Below are positions 62,663 to 64,000 of a stretch of DNA of 64,000 bases, one piece after another. A program made the position numbers and the translations under genes. The notes under the pieces are model-generated. The model made no database searches. It was not told the origin of the DNA and saw only the letters and a program-made list of their open reading frames with translations. Location of the stretch: contig JASXTE010000008.1 in the NCBI GenBank assembly GCA_030280995.1, positions 4,235,001 through 4,299,000 of the forward strand. The letters are read 5' to 3'. Each line of letters starts with the position of its first letter. The stretch's first letter is position 1. The stretch is from Hemileia vastatrix. Lineage: Eukaryota; Basidiomycota; Pucciniomycetes; Pucciniales; Zaghouaniaceae.

Positions 62663-63789
62663 TCATTGTCTGGATGATGAAGCTTCTGGAGGCTGATCAG
62701 GATTGTGATGTCCTTTTTGTTTTTTGTTGGAATTGTGGGAAGCACTGTGTTCTTTGAAGTGCATCCTGCTGGAGAGATTATATTTATTGTAATGGGCAGG
62801 TATTGGATTAGAGGAAAGTTCAAAGGAGGAAGAATAAGAGGCAGGAATGGAGTGCTGGAAGGTGTGATTAATGATCCTAGACATCTTCCAGTGGTCGTCC
62901 AACAGGCGCTTTCTCAGGGATTTTTCAAAGTCATTCAAAGGTCCATGGAGGGCAAAGGCTTTTAGAATGTTGGAAAAAATGGTGCTTAGGTGTTTTTTCA
63001 TGTCTCCATAATCCAGGGTCAAAGAAGTTTCTAGAGGTTGGCCAACTCCAATAGTAGATTCAGGAGGAGGGGTGCCAACTAGACAAGAAGAATTGGATCA
63101 GTAATTATTTTTGTTGAAGAAATGGGATGAATTAATTTGGTACTTACAGATTTTAAGCTCATCAAATTTGTAAGGAGCCGGAATTTGGATCTCTGAAGAT
63201 TTTGGAATTTTCATAGTGGGTGGATCAATCAGGGAAAGATATGGATTCTCTTGGTCTTCCTCTGAAAGATTTTGAGAAGTTAAACTAGGAGGCTGATGTT
63301 CCTGGGGCCTAGTTGGAGCAGCGGGATTGTTGTTGTTTTTGTGGTTGTTATTTCTGTTGGATTCAGCTGGAGGAGGTGCGGGTGATGGAGTACCAGGGTT
63401 ATTAAAAGATGGAGCAGGAGAGGGTGATTTTGAATCAGATTGATCTCTTTTGGTTGGAGCTTTTGAAGGGATGGAACTGTCAGAAGAATAGTTATCTGAC
63501 AGAGGAGAGGTGTAGTTTTGTTGTCTTAACTGGGAACGAAGTTGTTGCTTTGGTGAGTGTTGGGTGCTCTGGTTTCTTCTTGGGGTCCTCTGGCAGGTCT
63601 CCTAGAAATTTGGGAAAATTTGGAGTTTTTGGACCTTGGAAGGGTTGGCTGGATTGCTCTGGGAGCAGTGGGAGGTGATTGGGTAGAGTTGTTTTTGTTG
63701 ATTGATTGAATTTGGCTGTTTTCTGGTTGTTTTTGGAGGTTTTGAGCCTGATTTTCACTGTGTAGTGTGGCGGGCGGGCTGCCCAACAT
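62663..63789 (-). CDS. Spliced gene of unknown function, antisense to A2
   Basis: Read right to left. The ATG at 63789 opens a Gln/Asn/Ser/Pro-rich frame (LQKQPENSQIQSINKNN) that ends in a stop at 63526. The adjoining frame continues without a stop from about 63600 (TPRRNQSTQHSPKQ), suggesting a one-base indel or a short intron (a TTTCTAG acceptor lies at about 63601). It runs to an intron of about 69 nt at 63151-63083 (GTAAGT donor, TACTGAT branch, CTAG acceptor). The second exon reads FGTPPPESTIGVG, a helical segment (DYGDMKKHLSTIFSNILKAF, then NDFEKSLRKRLLDDHWKMSR), and a Ser/His/Lys-rich tail ending at 62663. No family is recognised. An E-type LTR begins 23 bp upstream of the ATG. Confidence 0.55.
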
Positions 63790-63811
63790 AGGCCAGGCTA
63801 CCTGGACGCGG

Positions 63812-64000
63812 TGTGGTAGCCTAAAGTTTAGTACGGCACCTAAATATGTAAATGGAGTTATTACGGCGTGCAAGATTGGCGTTATTATTTTTTTAAAAAG
63901 GGTTTTATTTAATTATTTGAGTTTTAAATATGAAGAAATTGGTCACGAGCGAATGCTTACACGAAAACAATTTATTTTACGGAGAAAACTTATTTTTACG
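63812..64000 (+). repeat. Partial E-family LTR (continues beyond the window)
   Basis: It begins TGTGGTAGCCTAAAGTTTAG and matches the E LTR start through the window edge. No polypurine tract precedes it, so it is the 5' end of a new insertion or a solo LTR, inserted next to the antisense gene, rather than the 3' LTR of A2. Confidence 0.85.

Noticed and set aside
63526..63873. 115-aa ORF starting in the E-type LTR
   Set aside because: Its start lies in the LTR. The real candidate start is the ATG at 63789, outside the LTR.
63812..64000. 3' LTR of A2
   Set aside because: The sequence is of the E LTR family, unlike the A2 5' LTR at 8731-9794, and lacks a polypurine tract on its left.
1..64000. 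RIP-type C-to-T decay of all elements
   Set aside because: Stops arise from mixed changes, including G-to-T, A-to-T and frameshifts. Without a dinucleotide count I cannot support RIP.

Overview
This is a eukaryotic, AT-rich, repeat-dominated window, most likely from a filamentous basidiomycete (agaricomycete-like) fungus. The reasons are Ty3/gypsy polyproteins of a type I associate with basidiomycetes, short introns of about 50-90 nt with GTAAGT donors and CTAAC-like branch sites, and small zinc-cluster-like proteins. The taxonomic call is inference. I found no ordinary housekeeping gene, tRNA, rRNA or CRISPR array. Almost everything is LTR retrotransposon, and most coding regions carry stops or frameshifts.

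Left part (1-8.7 kb). A chromovirus-type element A (minus) runs off the left edge with a Gag frame that is still open, and with a second conserved ORF nested in another frame. An AT-rich gene-free stretch follows, then a decayed, truncated gag-pol relic (4.3-7.2 kb, minus). A minus-strand LTR (7691-8716) sits head to head with the plus-strand LTR that starts the next element, forming an imperfect inverted repeat with arms of about 1 kb.

Right part (8.7-63.8 kb) is one nested locus that I can resolve by target-site duplications (TSDs). Element A2 (plus; LTR 8731-9794, gag-pol 9886-16735) was interrupted at ACGT by element D (minus; 16740-61446) and resumes at 61451. D was itself hit several times. 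The complete chromovirus B (plus; 18005-26852) carries TSD TCCTC. The complete same-family element C (minus; 29753-40653) carries TSD CCGG/CCTG. The complete element E (minus; 46916-59129) has TSD ATGT and lies inside D's 5' LTR. A solo B-type LTR (59937-61111) has TSD TGAGT. A2 also carries a 261-bp CACTA-like MITE inside its RT. A partial E-type LTR begins at 63812.

The most interesting content is in the 3' regions between pol and the 3' LTR. C and D each carry two genes on the strand opposite to the element, with TATA boxes and introns, and with zinc-cluster-like cysteine patterns. These look like intron-containing antisense cargo that travels with the retrotransposon; the copies are broken at different sites. 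A third spliced antisense gene lies downstream of A2 (62663-63789). A short CTCC-N(5-6)-GAGG-N(2-3)-TAAACT motif recurs in coding and non-coding parts of A2, C, D and E and has expanded into a 74-bp minisatellite in E.
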